NCBI GenBank assembly: GCA_035545535.1 | Contig: DASZYF010000027.1 | Coordinates: 1-31,140 of the forward strand | Length of the DNA: 31,140 nt | Source: DASZYF01 sp035545535 | GTDB lineage: Bacteria; Actinomycetota; Actinomycetes; Mycobacteriales; CAJCIY01 | Direction: 5' to 3' | In this document: positions 24,278 through 31,140 of the stretch, piece after piece | How the letters are laid out: the number at the start of each line of letters is the position of its first letter | How positions within the stretch are numbered: position 1 is the first letter of the stretch | Notes under the pieces: model-generated | What the model was told of the DNA's origin: nothing | Databases searched by the model: none | What the model saw: only the letters and a program-made list of their open reading frames with translations | Program-made: the position numbers and the translations under genes

Positions 24278-25465
24278 TCATCGGGTCGTGGTGGTGAACC
24301 GCCGGCCCAGCTTCGCGCCGAGCTGCTGCGTGGGGCGCTCGACCACGGCCCACATGATGCGGGCCAGTGGCACGCTCGCGATGAGCATCATCGCCGCTCC
24401 CACCAGGTAGTGGGAGTCGCCGCCCGGGATGTGGGGTGCCAGCCGGAACAGGTCTCGGATGAGGGCGGTGTGCACGAGGTACAGGCTGTAGGAGATGACG
24501 CCGAACCAGGCCAGGAAGCGGGCCAGGCCGTGCTCCCACTGCTCGGTGTGCACGGCAGCGAGCAGCAGCGCGCCGTAGCCGATGGCGTACCAGACCTCGT
24601 TGGTCGCGTAGATGACGTCGCGGTGCGCCACCGACAGCGGGAGCAGGTTCATGCAGGTCGCGCCCAGCACCACGCCCGCCAACGTGAAGGGAAGCATGCG
24701 TACCGGGCCGCGGGACGGACCCGTGACGAGGGCCCGCCGGAAGCCGGCCGAGCGCAGCGGGTGCGTGGTGGCGGCCGCGACGATCCCGGGGACGAAGAGG
24801 AACAGCTGGGCCGGCAGCACGCGCCCGAGCCACACGCCGTCGGTCCCGGAGACCTGCGTGGCCCCCACCTTCCAGAGGGCGCTGAGCAGGCCCACGAGCA
24901 CCAGCCCGACGATGAAGCGCTGCGGGTCGATCGCGCGTGGTCGCAGCGCGCGCAGCGCGACCGCCGCGACCGGCACCAGGATGTAGAACAGCGCCTCGAG
25001 CGTGAGCGTCCAGGACGAGAAGTAGATCGCCTGCTCCTGCCCGGGCCACAGGTTGTGCATCAACAGGTAGTGCACGAGCAGCACCGGTCCGCTGGGCAGC
25101 GGGCCGGGGTTGTCGAAGATCACGAACGTGAACGCGAGCCAGTACGCCGGGATGATGCGGAACACGCGGCGGGTCGCGTACGCCCGCACGCTGGGCAGTG
25201 GCTCTCCGCGGAGCAGCGCGTCGACGAACGGCTTGGTGATGACGTAGCCGGACAGGGCGAAGAACAGGTACACGCCGGACGCGCCGACGTAGGTGAGCAC
25301 GTCTTCGGGGTCGGTGGTCACGATCGTGGGGTTCGGCCGTGACATGAGCACCGCGTGGCCGAGCACGACGAGGAGCACCGCCACGCCCCTCAGGGCGTCC
25401 AGGTTGTGGTTGCGCCCGCGGCCGATCGTCTCGTGCGACGCCTCACGGGTGGCGGCGGCGGTCAC
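24278..25465 (-). CDS. Acyltransferase 3 family membrane protein (OafA-like)
   Basis: Integral membrane O-acyltransferase that moves an acetyl or other acyl group onto a glycan. The 395-residue product opens with the family signature NLDALRGVAVLLVVLGHA, whose His is in the conserved position. YLFFALSGYVITKPFVDALL and YATRRVFRIIPAYWLAF (Arg-rich loop) follow. SSWTLTLEALFYILVPVAAV precedes about ten hydrophobic helices, and the protein ends at VERPTQQLGAKLGRRF. GTG at 25465 is chosen because it precedes the family region by about 15 residues; the frame stays open far upstream but is antisense to the ACP and ligase genes. It sits divergently beside the ACP cassette, which could supply its acyl donor (inference). 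Confidence 0.9.
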   Translation of the reverse strand: MTAAATREASHETIGRGRNHNLDALRGVAVLLVVLGHAVLMSRPNPTIVTTDPEDVLTYVGASGVYLFFALSGYVITKPFVDALLRGEPLPSVRAYATRRVFRIIPAYWLAFTFVIFDNPGPLPSGPVLLVHYLLMHNLWPGQEQAIYFSSWTLTLEALFYILVPVAAVALRALRPRAIDPQRFIVGLVLVGLLSALWKVGATQVSGTDGVWLGRVLPAQLFLFVPGIVAAATTHPLRSAGFRRALVTGPSRGPVRMLPFTLAGVVLGATCMNLLPLSVAHRDVIYATNEVWYAIGYGALLLAAVHTEQWEHGLARFLAWFGVISYSLYLVHTALIRDLFRLAPHIPGGDSHYLVGAAMMLIASVPLARIMWAVVERPTQQLGAKLGRRFTTTTR

Positions 25466-25555
25466 CGGGCAAGCATGCCTGCCGGACGGGGTCGCGGCGA
25501 GCGATCGTCGGGGCGGACCCCGTACGCTCGTCACGACGTTCAGGACATCGGAGGG
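25466..25555. promoter_or_regulatory. Divergent intergenic region: acyltransferase / ACP operon
   Basis: About 90 bases between two divergent starts. On the plus strand TACGCT at 25523-25528 could be the -10 for the ACP operon, with a GGAGG at 25550-25554 serving as its ribosome binding site, so this unit looks leadered rather than leaderless. No convincing -10 is seen for the minus-strand gene. Confidence 0.4.
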
Positions 25556-25807
25556 GTGTTGGCCGCCGCGCAGGACACGGTGCAGGACACGGTGCAGAAG
25601 GCGCTCGTGGAGCTGCTGAGCCGTCGCGAGACGGCGACCGCTGCTCCCGTCATCACCGATGAGACCGATCTCTACGCCGACCTCGAGCTCGACTCGCTCG
25701 AGGTCGCCGAGCTCTCGGTGCTGCTCGAGGACGAGCTCGGCACCGATCCGTACTCGCAGGGCATCGTCCCGCGCACCGTGGGTGAGCTCGTCGCCTTCTA
25801 CGGCTGA
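25556..25807 (+). CDS. Acyl carrier protein
   Basis: The 83-residue four-helix carrier protein. The phosphopantetheine attachment Ser is in DLELDSLEVAEL (about Ser47), followed by LSVLLEDELGTDPYSQGIVP and a last helix TVGELVAFYG. The size and the D-S-L motif are normal for a discrete ACP. The N-terminus contains a repeated QDTVQDTVQ, encoded by a duplicated 12-base unit. The start is GTG 25556 or TTG 25559; GGAGG at 25550-25554 lies close to both, so neither is certain. It is the first gene of the ACP / AMP-ligase / SDR cassette. The ligase begins 24 bases later. Its location in a glycan locus, apart from any fatty acid synthase genes, suggests a dedicated carrier. Confidence 0.88.
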   Translation: MLAAAQDTVQDTVQKALVELLSRRETATAAPVITDETDLYADLELDSLEVAELSVLLEDELGTDPYSQGIVPRTVGELVAFYG

Positions 25808-25831
25808 CGCGCGGCCCATGACCGGCGGCGT

Positions 25832-27181
25832 GTGACCGTGCTGCTCGACCTGCTGCTGGACGTCGTCCGCACGGACCCGCAGCGGCCGTTCCTCATCACT
25901 CCCGACCGCACCCGCGCGTACGCCGAGGTCGCCGAGGAGGCGCAGGACCTCGCCCGGGGCCTGCGGGCGGCCGGCCACGTACGCGTGGGCATCGCGGTCG
26001 GTGACCCCGCGACCGCGATCGTGCTGCTGATCGCCGCGTCGGCGGCCGGGGTGGAGCCCTGCGTGTACCCGCAGGGCGACGCCACGGCCCGCGGGGAGCT
26101 CGCGGCCCAGCTGGGCCACGAGGTGGTCGTCGTCGACGATGCACCGCTCTCCGACATAGGTGCGCTGCCCGTAGGGGCGCTCCGGGGCGGCGCGGCCGAT
26201 CTGCCCGACGCACCCGACGACGCGGTCATGATCCTCACCTCGGGCACGACGGGACGGCCCAAGGGCACGCGGCACCGCTGGAGCCGCCTGCTCACGGTCG
26301 TGCAGGCCGGGGAGGGCGCGCAGCAGCGTTGGCTGCTCGCGTACAACATGAACCAGTTCGCGGGCCTGCAGGTGGTGCTGCAGGCGCTCGCGAGCGGTGC
26401 CGCCATCGTCGTGCCGGCATCAGTGCAACCCCGGCACGCGGTCGAGGCGATGCGCGTGCACGGCGTGACGCACGCGAGCGCGACGCCGACGTTCTGGCGG
26501 TTCGCCGCGCACCTGCTCCAGGAGCCGGGCGCGGTGCGGCCCGCGCTGCAACAGGTCACGTTGGGCGGTGAGGCGATCCCTGAGCCGGTGCTCGCCGCCA
26601 TCGTCGCGCTGTTCCCGGACGCGCGGATCTCGCAGATCTACGCCTCGTCGGAGTTCGGGTCGAGCGTGTCGGTGCGCGACGGCAGGCCCGGGCTCCCGCT
26701 GTCGGTGCTCGACCGCAGCGACGATGCGCCCGTGCAGCTGCGCATCGTCGACGGCGAGCTGCAGGCGCGGTCGTCGGTGGGCATGGTCGGCTACCACGGC
26801 GATGCTGATCGCGACGCCGGCTGGCACCCGACCGGCGACCTCGTCGAGATCGTCGACGACCGCATCCGGTTCGTCGGCCGCACCAGCGATGTGATCAACG
26901 TCGGCGGGGTGAAGGTGGCGCCGCTGCCGATCGAGGAGGTCGTCAGTGCGGTGCCCGGCGTGGTCGCCGCCGTGGTCTACGGCCGCCCGAACGCGGTCAC
27001 GGGCAACGTGGTGGCGACCGAGGTGGTTGCCGCGGAAGGTGTCGACGCGGACGACCTCAAGGCCCGCATCCGCGCGGCGGTGACCGCCCTGCCCGACGCG
27101 CACCGCCCGCGCAGCATCCGCATCGTGGATGCTCTCGACGTGCGCAACCAGAAGCTCCGCCGCCCCACGGAGCCGTCGTGA
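25832..27181 (+). CDS. AMP-dependent acyl-ACP/CoA synthetase (ANL superfamily)
   Basis: Activates a carboxylic acid as acyl-AMP and probably loads it on the adjacent ACP. The 449-residue product, shorter than typical 500-600 residue members, has ILTSGTTGRPKG (about residues 134-145, P-loop-like A3 motif), TLGGEAIPEPV and YASSEFGSS (A5). HPTGDLVEI has the conserved Asp at 336. GRTSDVINVGGVKVAPLPIE is the hinge and A8 region, and NQKLRRP carries the probable catalytic Lys 441. The missing length is mainly at the N-terminal side. GTG at 25832; its stop overlaps the SDR GTG by four bases. The acid substrate is unknown. Confidence 0.9.
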   Translation: MTVLLDLLLDVVRTDPQRPFLITPDRTRAYAEVAEEAQDLARGLRAAGHVRVGIAVGDPATAIVLLIAASAAGVEPCVYPQGDATARGELAAQLGHEVVVVDDAPLSDIGALPVGALRGGAADLPDAPDDAVMILTSGTTGRPKGTRHRWSRLLTVVQAGEGAQQRWLLAYNMNQFAGLQVVLQALASGAAIVVPASVQPRHAVEAMRVHGVTHASATPTFWRFAAHLLQEPGAVRPALQQVTLGGEAIPEPVLAAIVALFPDARISQIYASSEFGSSVSVRDGRPGLPLSVLDRSDDAPVQLRIVDGELQARSSVGMVGYHGDADRDAGWHPTGDLVEIVDDRIRFVGRTSDVINVGGVKVAPLPIEEVVSAVPGVVAAVVYGRPNAVTGNVVATEVVAAEGVDADDLKARIRAAVTALPDAHRPRSIRIVDALDVRNQKLRRPTEPS

Positions 27182-27915
27182 CCGGCCGCTCGGTCATCGT
27201 CACCGGCGGCAGCCGCGGCCTCGGGGCCGGGCTCGTGGCCTCGTTCCTCGCCTCGGGCGACCGCGTCAGCTCGTGCAGCCGGTCGCGCACCGACAACGTG
27301 GACCGGTGGGAGTCCGACCCGGACACGAAGGACCGCTTCCTGCACCGCGACGTGGACCTGTCCGACCGGGACGCCGTGCAGACGTTCGTGCGCGACGTGG
27401 TGGCGACCTACGGCCGCGTCGACGTGCTGATCAACAACGCGGGCGTCGCGCAGGAGGGCGTGCTCGCGACGATGGGCGACGCCGAGACCGATCAGGTGAT
27501 CGACCTCAACCTGCGTGGCACGCTGGCGATGACCAAGGCGGTCGTGCGGCGCATGTTCGCGCAGGGCGACGGCGGCCGCATCATCAACATCTCCTCGGTC
27601 GTCGGCCTGTCCGGCTACCGGGGCCTCGCCGTGTACAGCGCGACGAAGGCGGCGCTCGACGGAATGACGCGGGCGCTCGCCCGCGAGCTCGGCTCGCGCA
27701 TGATCACGGTCAACTCGATCGCTCCGGGCTACCTCGCCACCGAGATGTCGCACGGCCTCACGGCCGAGGAGCTCGGGCAGATCGTGCGGCGCACGCCGGC
27801 GGGACGGCTCGGGCAGCCCGAGGACGTCGCGGCGGCGGCGCAGTTCCTTGCCTCACCGGAGGCGGGCTTCGTCTCCGGTCACGTGCTGGTGATCGACGGC
27901 GGTCTCAGCGCCTGA
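27178..27915 (+). CDS. Short-chain dehydrogenase/reductase (FabG-like)
   Basis: Likely 3-ketoacyl-ACP reductase or related NAD(P)H-dependent oxidoreductase. The 245-residue product, standard SDR size, has the TGGSRGLG cofactor motif (residues 9-16), DVLINNAGVAQEG (NNAG), INISSVVG with catalytic Ser140, and YSATKAALDGM with Tyr153 and Lys157. NSIAPGYLATEM and the C-terminal VLVIDGGLSA complete the FabG-type pattern. The GTG at 27178 overlaps the ligase stop by four bases. Next to an ACP and a ligase it most simply reduces an ACP-bound keto-acyl group. A sugar substrate is possible, since FabG-like SDRs also occur in sugar pathways. Confidence 0.9.
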   Translation: MTGRSVIVTGGSRGLGAGLVASFLASGDRVSSCSRSRTDNVDRWESDPDTKDRFLHRDVDLSDRDAVQTFVRDVVATYGRVDVLINNAGVAQEGVLATMGDAETDQVIDLNLRGTLAMTKAVVRRMFAQGDGGRIINISSVVGLSGYRGLAVYSATKAALDGMTRALARELGSRMITVNSIAPGYLATEMSHGLTAEELGQIVRRTPAGRLGQPEDVAAAAQFLASPEAGFVSGHVLVIDGGLSA

Positions 27916-27918
27916 CGT

Positions 27919-28755
27919 TCACGCGGGCTTGTGCGCGGCGACGAGCCCGTAGCCCAGCGTCCCGTCACCCCAGAAGGCATCGAGCACGTCGCACGAGCGG
28001 ACGAACGCGTCGAGCGCTGGCTCGCCGATCTCGGCGACGACCCGGTCGTGGTGCCGCTCGGCGTTTTCCTTCCACCGGGCGAACGTCGGCCGCGTCGGTG
28101 CGGTGAGGTCGATGGACGTGTCCACGACGAGGCCGGCGGCCGTCATCAGCTCCTCGTAGTGCGCGCGCGGCTCCATGCGCGCGTTGCCGAACGCCGCGCG
28201 CAGCAGCGCGAACTCCCTCGTCAACCCGCGCAGCTCGAGGAACGGGATGTCGCGCTGGCGGGTGATGTCGCACAGCGCCACGCGCCCCCCGGGCACGAGG
28301 ACCCGCGCGCACTCGGCGATGAGCCGGTCGCGGTGCGGCATGAGGTGGGACGACTCGAGCACCCACACGCGGTCGAAGCTCGCGTCGGGCAAGCCGTTGT
28401 CCATGCCGTCGCGGGCCTCGAACCGGGCCCGATCGCTGACGCCCGCAGCCGCCGCGCGGGCCGTGGCCCGCTCGATGCCGACGGTGCTCGGCGTGATGCC
28501 CAGGACGTCCGCGCCGTGCTCGACCGCCAGCCGGCAGGCGGCGTGCCCGGTGCCGCACCCGACATCGAGCACCCGTGCGCCCGCGGACACCCGCGCTGCG
28601 TCGAGCATCTCTTGCGTCAGCGCGGCCGTCGCCACGGGCAGGGGCTCGTCGCCGGTCGTGAACACGCCGTAGTGCAGGTCGTCGCCGAGCAAGAGCGCCC
28701 ACGCGTCGGTGATGAAGTCGTAGTGCTCTTCCGGGTCGTACGCGTGCTCAGGCAT
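27919..28755 (-). CDS. SAM-dependent methyltransferase (class I)
   Basis: The 278-residue product has classic motif I VLDVGCGTGHAACRLAVEHG, then VLGITPSTVGIERA, ARFEARDGMDNGLPDASFDR (motif II region) and VWVLESSHLMPHRDRLIAEC. VLVPGGRVALCDITRQRD (motif III) follows. The N-terminal DPEEHYDFITDAWALLLGDD and LHYGVF resemble small-molecule C- and N-methyltransferases of the Methyltransf_11/UbiE type. The ATG at 28755 has a GGAG upstream and overlaps the next gene's stop by 8 bases, so it is coupled to the acetyltransferase. It converges with the SDR gene, leaving a 3-base gap. The substrate is probably a sugar or lipid of the glycan pathway, but that is inference. Confidence 0.88.
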   Translation of the reverse strand: MPEHAYDPEEHYDFITDAWALLLGDDLHYGVFTTGDEPLPVATAALTQEMLDAARVSAGARVLDVGCGTGHAACRLAVEHGADVLGITPSTVGIERATARAAAAGVSDRARFEARDGMDNGLPDASFDRVWVLESSHLMPHRDRLIAECARVLVPGGRVALCDITRQRDIPFLELRGLTREFALLRAAFGNARMEPRAHYEELMTAAGLVVDTSIDLTAPTRPTFARWKENAERHHDRVVAEIGEPALDAFVRSCDVLDAFWGDGTLGYGLVAAHKPA

Positions 28756-29542
28756 CGGTGGGCTCCGGCGCGGGCGGGGGTGCGGCGGGCAGCGTGCGCA
28801 CGGTGCGGGCCGGGTTTCCGAACAGCACGACACCGGGCCGGTGGGTGCCGCTCGGGACCAAGGCGTTGGCGGACACCACGGCATTGCGCCCGATGGTCGT
28901 GCCGTGCACGATGACCGCGCCGCTGAGCACGATGGCGTTGCGCTCGATGCGCACGGGCGCGGAGCCGAGCGGGCTCAGCATCGTCCAGGTGTCGCTGCCG
29001 TCGACGTCGTGGAAGGAGTCGACGACGGTGATGCGCTCGGCGAGCGTCACCAGCTCCTCCACCGTGACCTCGGTGTGGCAGTGCACGGCGGCCCCGCGGC
29101 CGATCTTGACCTGATCACCGATCGTCAGGCGGGCGTCGGGCGACGACACCTTGAGCACCGCGCTGTCGCGTACCTCGCAGCGGTCGCCCAGCGTGAGCGA
29201 GCCACCGAGCAGCTGGATCCGGACCGCGTGCTCGAACATCGCGTCGCAGCCGATCCGCAGCGTCGAGCGCGCCGCGCCGTCGACGTCGATGAGGATCAGC
29301 CGGCCGAGGTCGACGTTGTCCCCGACCTCGATGGCGACCCGACCGCCGCGACCACCGGTCACCCGCACGCCGGGAAGCTCGGCCCACCGCACGTGCCGAC
29401 CGAAGCGCAGCTCGGCATCGACGCCGTGGAAGCGCAGGCGCAGCCGCGTCGTGGCGAGCCACACCAGCAGGCGCACCCGCAGCACCGCCGCGCGGATGTG
29501 ACCGACGAGTGCGAGCACGGCGTGAGCATCGCACGGCCTCAC
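28748..29542 (-). CDS. Left-handed beta-helix (hexapeptide) acetyltransferase
   Basis: Trimeric acyl-CoA-dependent O- or N-acetyltransferase, likely modifying a sugar. The 264-residue product has hexapeptide repeats from about residue 95 on, seen as LTLGDRCEVRDSAVLKVSS, LTIGDQVKIGRGAAVHC and NAIVLSGAVIVHGTTIGRNA. VVSANALVPSGTHRPGVVLF and GNPARTVR follow. A His in VVDSFHDVDGS may be the catalytic base, as in WbbJ/Maa-type enzymes. The N-terminus is hydrophobic and Arg-rich (LLVWLATTRLRLRF). GTG at 29542 overlaps the upstream acyltransferase stop by four bases, like other junctions here; a start at GTG 29518 is possible. The tail is Pro-rich. It is coupled to both neighbours. Confidence 0.88.
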   Translation of the reverse strand: MRPCDAHAVLALVGHIRAAVLRVRLLVWLATTRLRLRFHGVDAELRFGRHVRWAELPGVRVTGGRGGRVAIEVGDNVDLGRLILIDVDGAARSTLRIGCDAMFEHAVRIQLLGGSLTLGDRCEVRDSAVLKVSSPDARLTIGDQVKIGRGAAVHCHTEVTVEELVTLAERITVVDSFHDVDGSDTWTMLSPLGSAPVRIERNAIVLSGAVIVHGTTIGRNAVVSANALVPSGTHRPGVVLFGNPARTVRTLPAAPPPAPEPTDA

Positions 29543-30765
29543 CACCGGTCGGTGATGAAGACCCCGATGCTGTGCTGGGCGGCCGACCAGGCCGTCGCGG
29601 CGGCGACCGCGACCGCGATGGCGACTCCGGCGATGTGCACCCACCGGTCCCGCGCGGGCGCCGTGACGCGCAGCCGGCCGCTCCACCGCAGCGCCGGTGC
29701 TTCGGCGATCGCGTAGAGGAAGGCGCCGGCGGCGATCCCCGCAGGCGCCGCGACGAGCCAGGCCCAGCCGAGGCCGAGGTGCGCGGCGTAGACGATGGGC
29801 GTGACCACCGGGAGGTGGGCGAGGTAGATCGAGTACGAGCGCTTGCCGACCCACTGCATGACGCGGCTGTCGAGGAACGGCGCGAGCGGCGACGACCCGG
29901 CGGCGGCGAGGTGGCCGACGAGCACGGCGGAGCTGACGTCCGTCATCGGGATCGCGAACCGCAGGAGCACGTGCACGTAGGTCTGGCCGGTCGACGTGCT
30001 GGCGCTCACGACGCCGAGGACGATCCCGGCCGCGGCGACCAGACCCACCGCGGGACGCGCGAGCACCTGCCGGGCCCCGGCGCGGCCGTGCAGCAGCAGG
30101 AACATCGCGCCGCCGAGCAGGAGGGCGGTCAGCCGGTCGTGACCTTCGAAGTAGGTGGAGAGGTGCTTGTCGTGCGGGGTCGCGAGCGCGACCGCGCTCG
30201 CCGTGGCGAGCCCGACGAGCGCCGTCAGTGCGATGGCGAGCCGGCGCCGGAGGAGGAGCATCAGCAGCAGCGGCCACAGGATGTAGAACTGCTCCTCGAC
30301 TGCGAGCGACCAGGTGTGGCCGAGGCCGTCCGAGATGCCGTGCGCGTTGGCTGAGGTGTAGTCCTTGGTGTAGGTGAGTGCCTCGATCGCCGAGCTGACG
30401 TAGCCCCGCAGCGTGTAGGTCGGCGGGAGCCGCGTCGCCAGCGGGGCCGCGAGCACCACGAGCGCCAGCAGGGGCGGGAACAGCCGCACGAAGCGGCGCA
30501 ACCAGAACCGTCCGAGGTCGAGCGCGCCGCGGTCGAGGTCGTTGGTGAGCACCTGCGTGATCACGAAGCCCGAGATCGCGAAGAACACGTCGACGCCGAG
30601 GCGGCCGGCGCTCGACGCCGGCACCCGGGAGTGGAACGCCACGACCAGCAGGACGCCGACCGCCCGCATCCCGTCGAGGGCCGTGATCCGGCGCGGAGGC
30701 GGCGGGTCCGCCGCGGCGTCGGGGGCGGCGTTCGGGGCGCCTTGTGCGAGGGCGCGCTCCGGCAT
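29539..30765 (-). CDS. Acyltransferase 3 family membrane protein (OafA/YrhL-like)
   Basis: Membrane O-acyltransferase for glycan decoration. The 408-residue product has ITALDGMRAVGVLLVVAFHS with the conserved His, then GRLGVDVFFAISGFVITQVL, FWLRRFVRLFPPLLALVVLA and TWSLAVEEQFYILWPLLLML. About ten membrane helices end with GRLRVTAPARDRWVHIAGV and a last hydrophobic helix. GHTWSLAVEEQFY is the classic OafA/YrhL motif. ATG 30765 has AGGA at a normal distance; ATG 30774 would add three residues and has no ribosome binding site. It is the first gene of the 30765-27919 operon (acyltransferase, acetyltransferase, methyltransferase). The SGNH domain that some OafA proteins carry is absent. Confidence 0.92.
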   Translation of the reverse strand: MPERALAQGAPNAAPDAAADPPPPRRITALDGMRAVGVLLVVAFHSRVPASSAGRLGVDVFFAISGFVITQVLTNDLDRGALDLGRFWLRRFVRLFPPLLALVVLAAPLATRLPPTYTLRGYVSSAIEALTYTKDYTSANAHGISDGLGHTWSLAVEEQFYILWPLLLMLLLRRRLAIALTALVGLATASAVALATPHDKHLSTYFEGHDRLTALLLGGAMFLLLHGRAGARQVLARPAVGLVAAAGIVLGVVSASTSTGQTYVHVLLRFAIPMTDVSSAVLVGHLAAAGSSPLAPFLDSRVMQWVGKRSYSIYLAHLPVVTPIVYAAHLGLGWAWLVAAPAGIAAGAFLYAIAEAPALRWSGRLRVTAPARDRWVHIAGVAIAVAVAAATAWSAAQHSIGVFITDRW

Positions 30766-30826
30766 GGCGCACATCCTGGCAGCCGATCCGACGCGGACCG
30801 GCGGACCGACCGCGGCGGGCGCGGTG
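30766..30826. other. Short gap before the right-edge gene
   Basis: About 60 bases between the start of the acyltransferase operon and the TAG stop of the right-edge gene, both on the minus strand. I see no convincing -10 and no strong hairpin. It must hold the acyltransferase ribosome binding site and probably its promoter, unless transcription reads through from the right. Confidence 0.3.
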
Positions 30827-31140
30827 CTACGGCAGGGAGGGGGTCCCCGAAGGCAGCAGCGATCCGACGGAGGCCGAGCCCGTCGACGGGACGACGGGGG
30901 GCGGGGTCACCGGCGGCACCGTGGTGGTCACGGTGCTGGGCAGAGTGGTGCGCACAGTGCTGGGCAGCGTCGGGACACCACTCGGGGCGACGCCGGGCAG
31001 CAGCCGCAGAAGCGCGTCGAGGTGCGCCGCGGCGAGCGCGGCGCGACAGGCGACCGTGTCCTGCAGGCGCACACCGCAGGCCGCGAGCACATCGGGCGGC
31101 GCCGAGGCCGGGATCGCGGGCAGCGTGGTGGTGATCGCTG
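30827..31140 (-). CDS. C-terminal part of a Pro/Thr/Ser/Val-rich protein (partial)
   Basis: The minus-strand frame is open from the window edge to TAG at 30827-30829, giving about 103 visible residues; the start lies beyond 31140. The visible part includes ITTTLPAIPASAPPDVLAAC and RLQDTVACRAALAAAHLDAL (two Cys within about ten residues). A low-complexity tail has a repeated TLPSTV and VPPVTPPPVVPSTGSASVG. Such Pro/Thr-rich tails are common in exported or wall-spanning actinobacterial proteins, but no signal peptide is in view, so export is only suggested. I do not recognise the family. Confidence 0.6.
   Translation of the reverse strand, partial: AITTTLPAIPASAPPDVLAACGVRLQDTVACRAALAAAHLDALLRLLPGVAPSGVPTLPSTVRTTLPSTVTTTVPPVTPPPVVPSTGSASVGSLLPSGTPSLP

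Noticed and set aside
25466..26275. N-terminal extension of the acyltransferase frame to 26275
   Set aside because: Antisense to the ACP and AMP-ligase genes; the family signature begins just after the GTG at 25465.
29543..30772. Fusion of the beta-helix acetyltransferase with about 400 upstream residues in one open frame
   Set aside because: The upstream part is an out-of-frame reading of the acyltransferase-3 gene; a GTGA overlap at 29542 gives a natural start.

Overview
This is a very GC-rich window with strong G/C preference at third codon positions, many GTG starts and several probable leaderless transcripts. It carries a dnaK-grpE-dnaJ-hspR-clpB locus with a HAIR operator. Together these point to a high-GC actinobacterium (Actinomycetota); I cannot name a genus. 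I saw no rRNA, tRNA, CRISPR array, transposase or integrase.

Left part (1-7345): the end of an unidentified gene, then a 350-base gap holding a hairpin, a possible small membrane protein on the minus strand, and an HspR-type HAIR inverted repeat. The heat-shock set dnaK, grpE, dnaJ, hspR, clpB follows on the plus strand. The repressor HspR is encoded inside the operon that the HAIR box most likely controls, giving a feedback loop. grpE and dnaJ are separated by a short tandem repeat.

Right part (7349 to about 30770): a large cell-surface polysaccharide (EPS, capsule or glycan) locus in several divergent and convergent units. It encodes a phosphoglycosyl transferase to start repeat-unit assembly; at least seven glycosyltransferases (GT2, GT4 and GT17 types); a nucleotidyltransferase plus NAD-dependent epimerase/dehydratase for an activated sugar; a Wzz/Wzc-like chain-length protein fused to a tyrosine-kinase-type ATPase; an O-antigen polymerase/ligase-like membrane protein; a WbsX (GH99-like) protein; and a DUF707-like protein. 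Decoration enzymes include two acyltransferase-3 proteins, a left-handed beta-helix acetyltransferase and two SAM methyltransferases. Embedded among them is an ACP / AMP-ligase / short-chain dehydrogenase cassette, which may prepare an acyl group for the glycan. No Wzx-type flippase is seen, so the locus probably extends beyond the window or uses another exporter.

Right edge (30827 onward): the C-terminal end of a Pro/Thr/Ser/Val-rich protein whose start lies outside the window.

Five transcription-unit first genes have a TANNNT hexamer exactly 6-7 bases before a GTG or ATG start, suggesting leaderless mRNAs. In one case (21289-21313) two divergent genes appear to share a single overlapping -10 core. 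Convergent gene pairs are often separated by only 3-24 bases, with hairpins laid across their stop codons.
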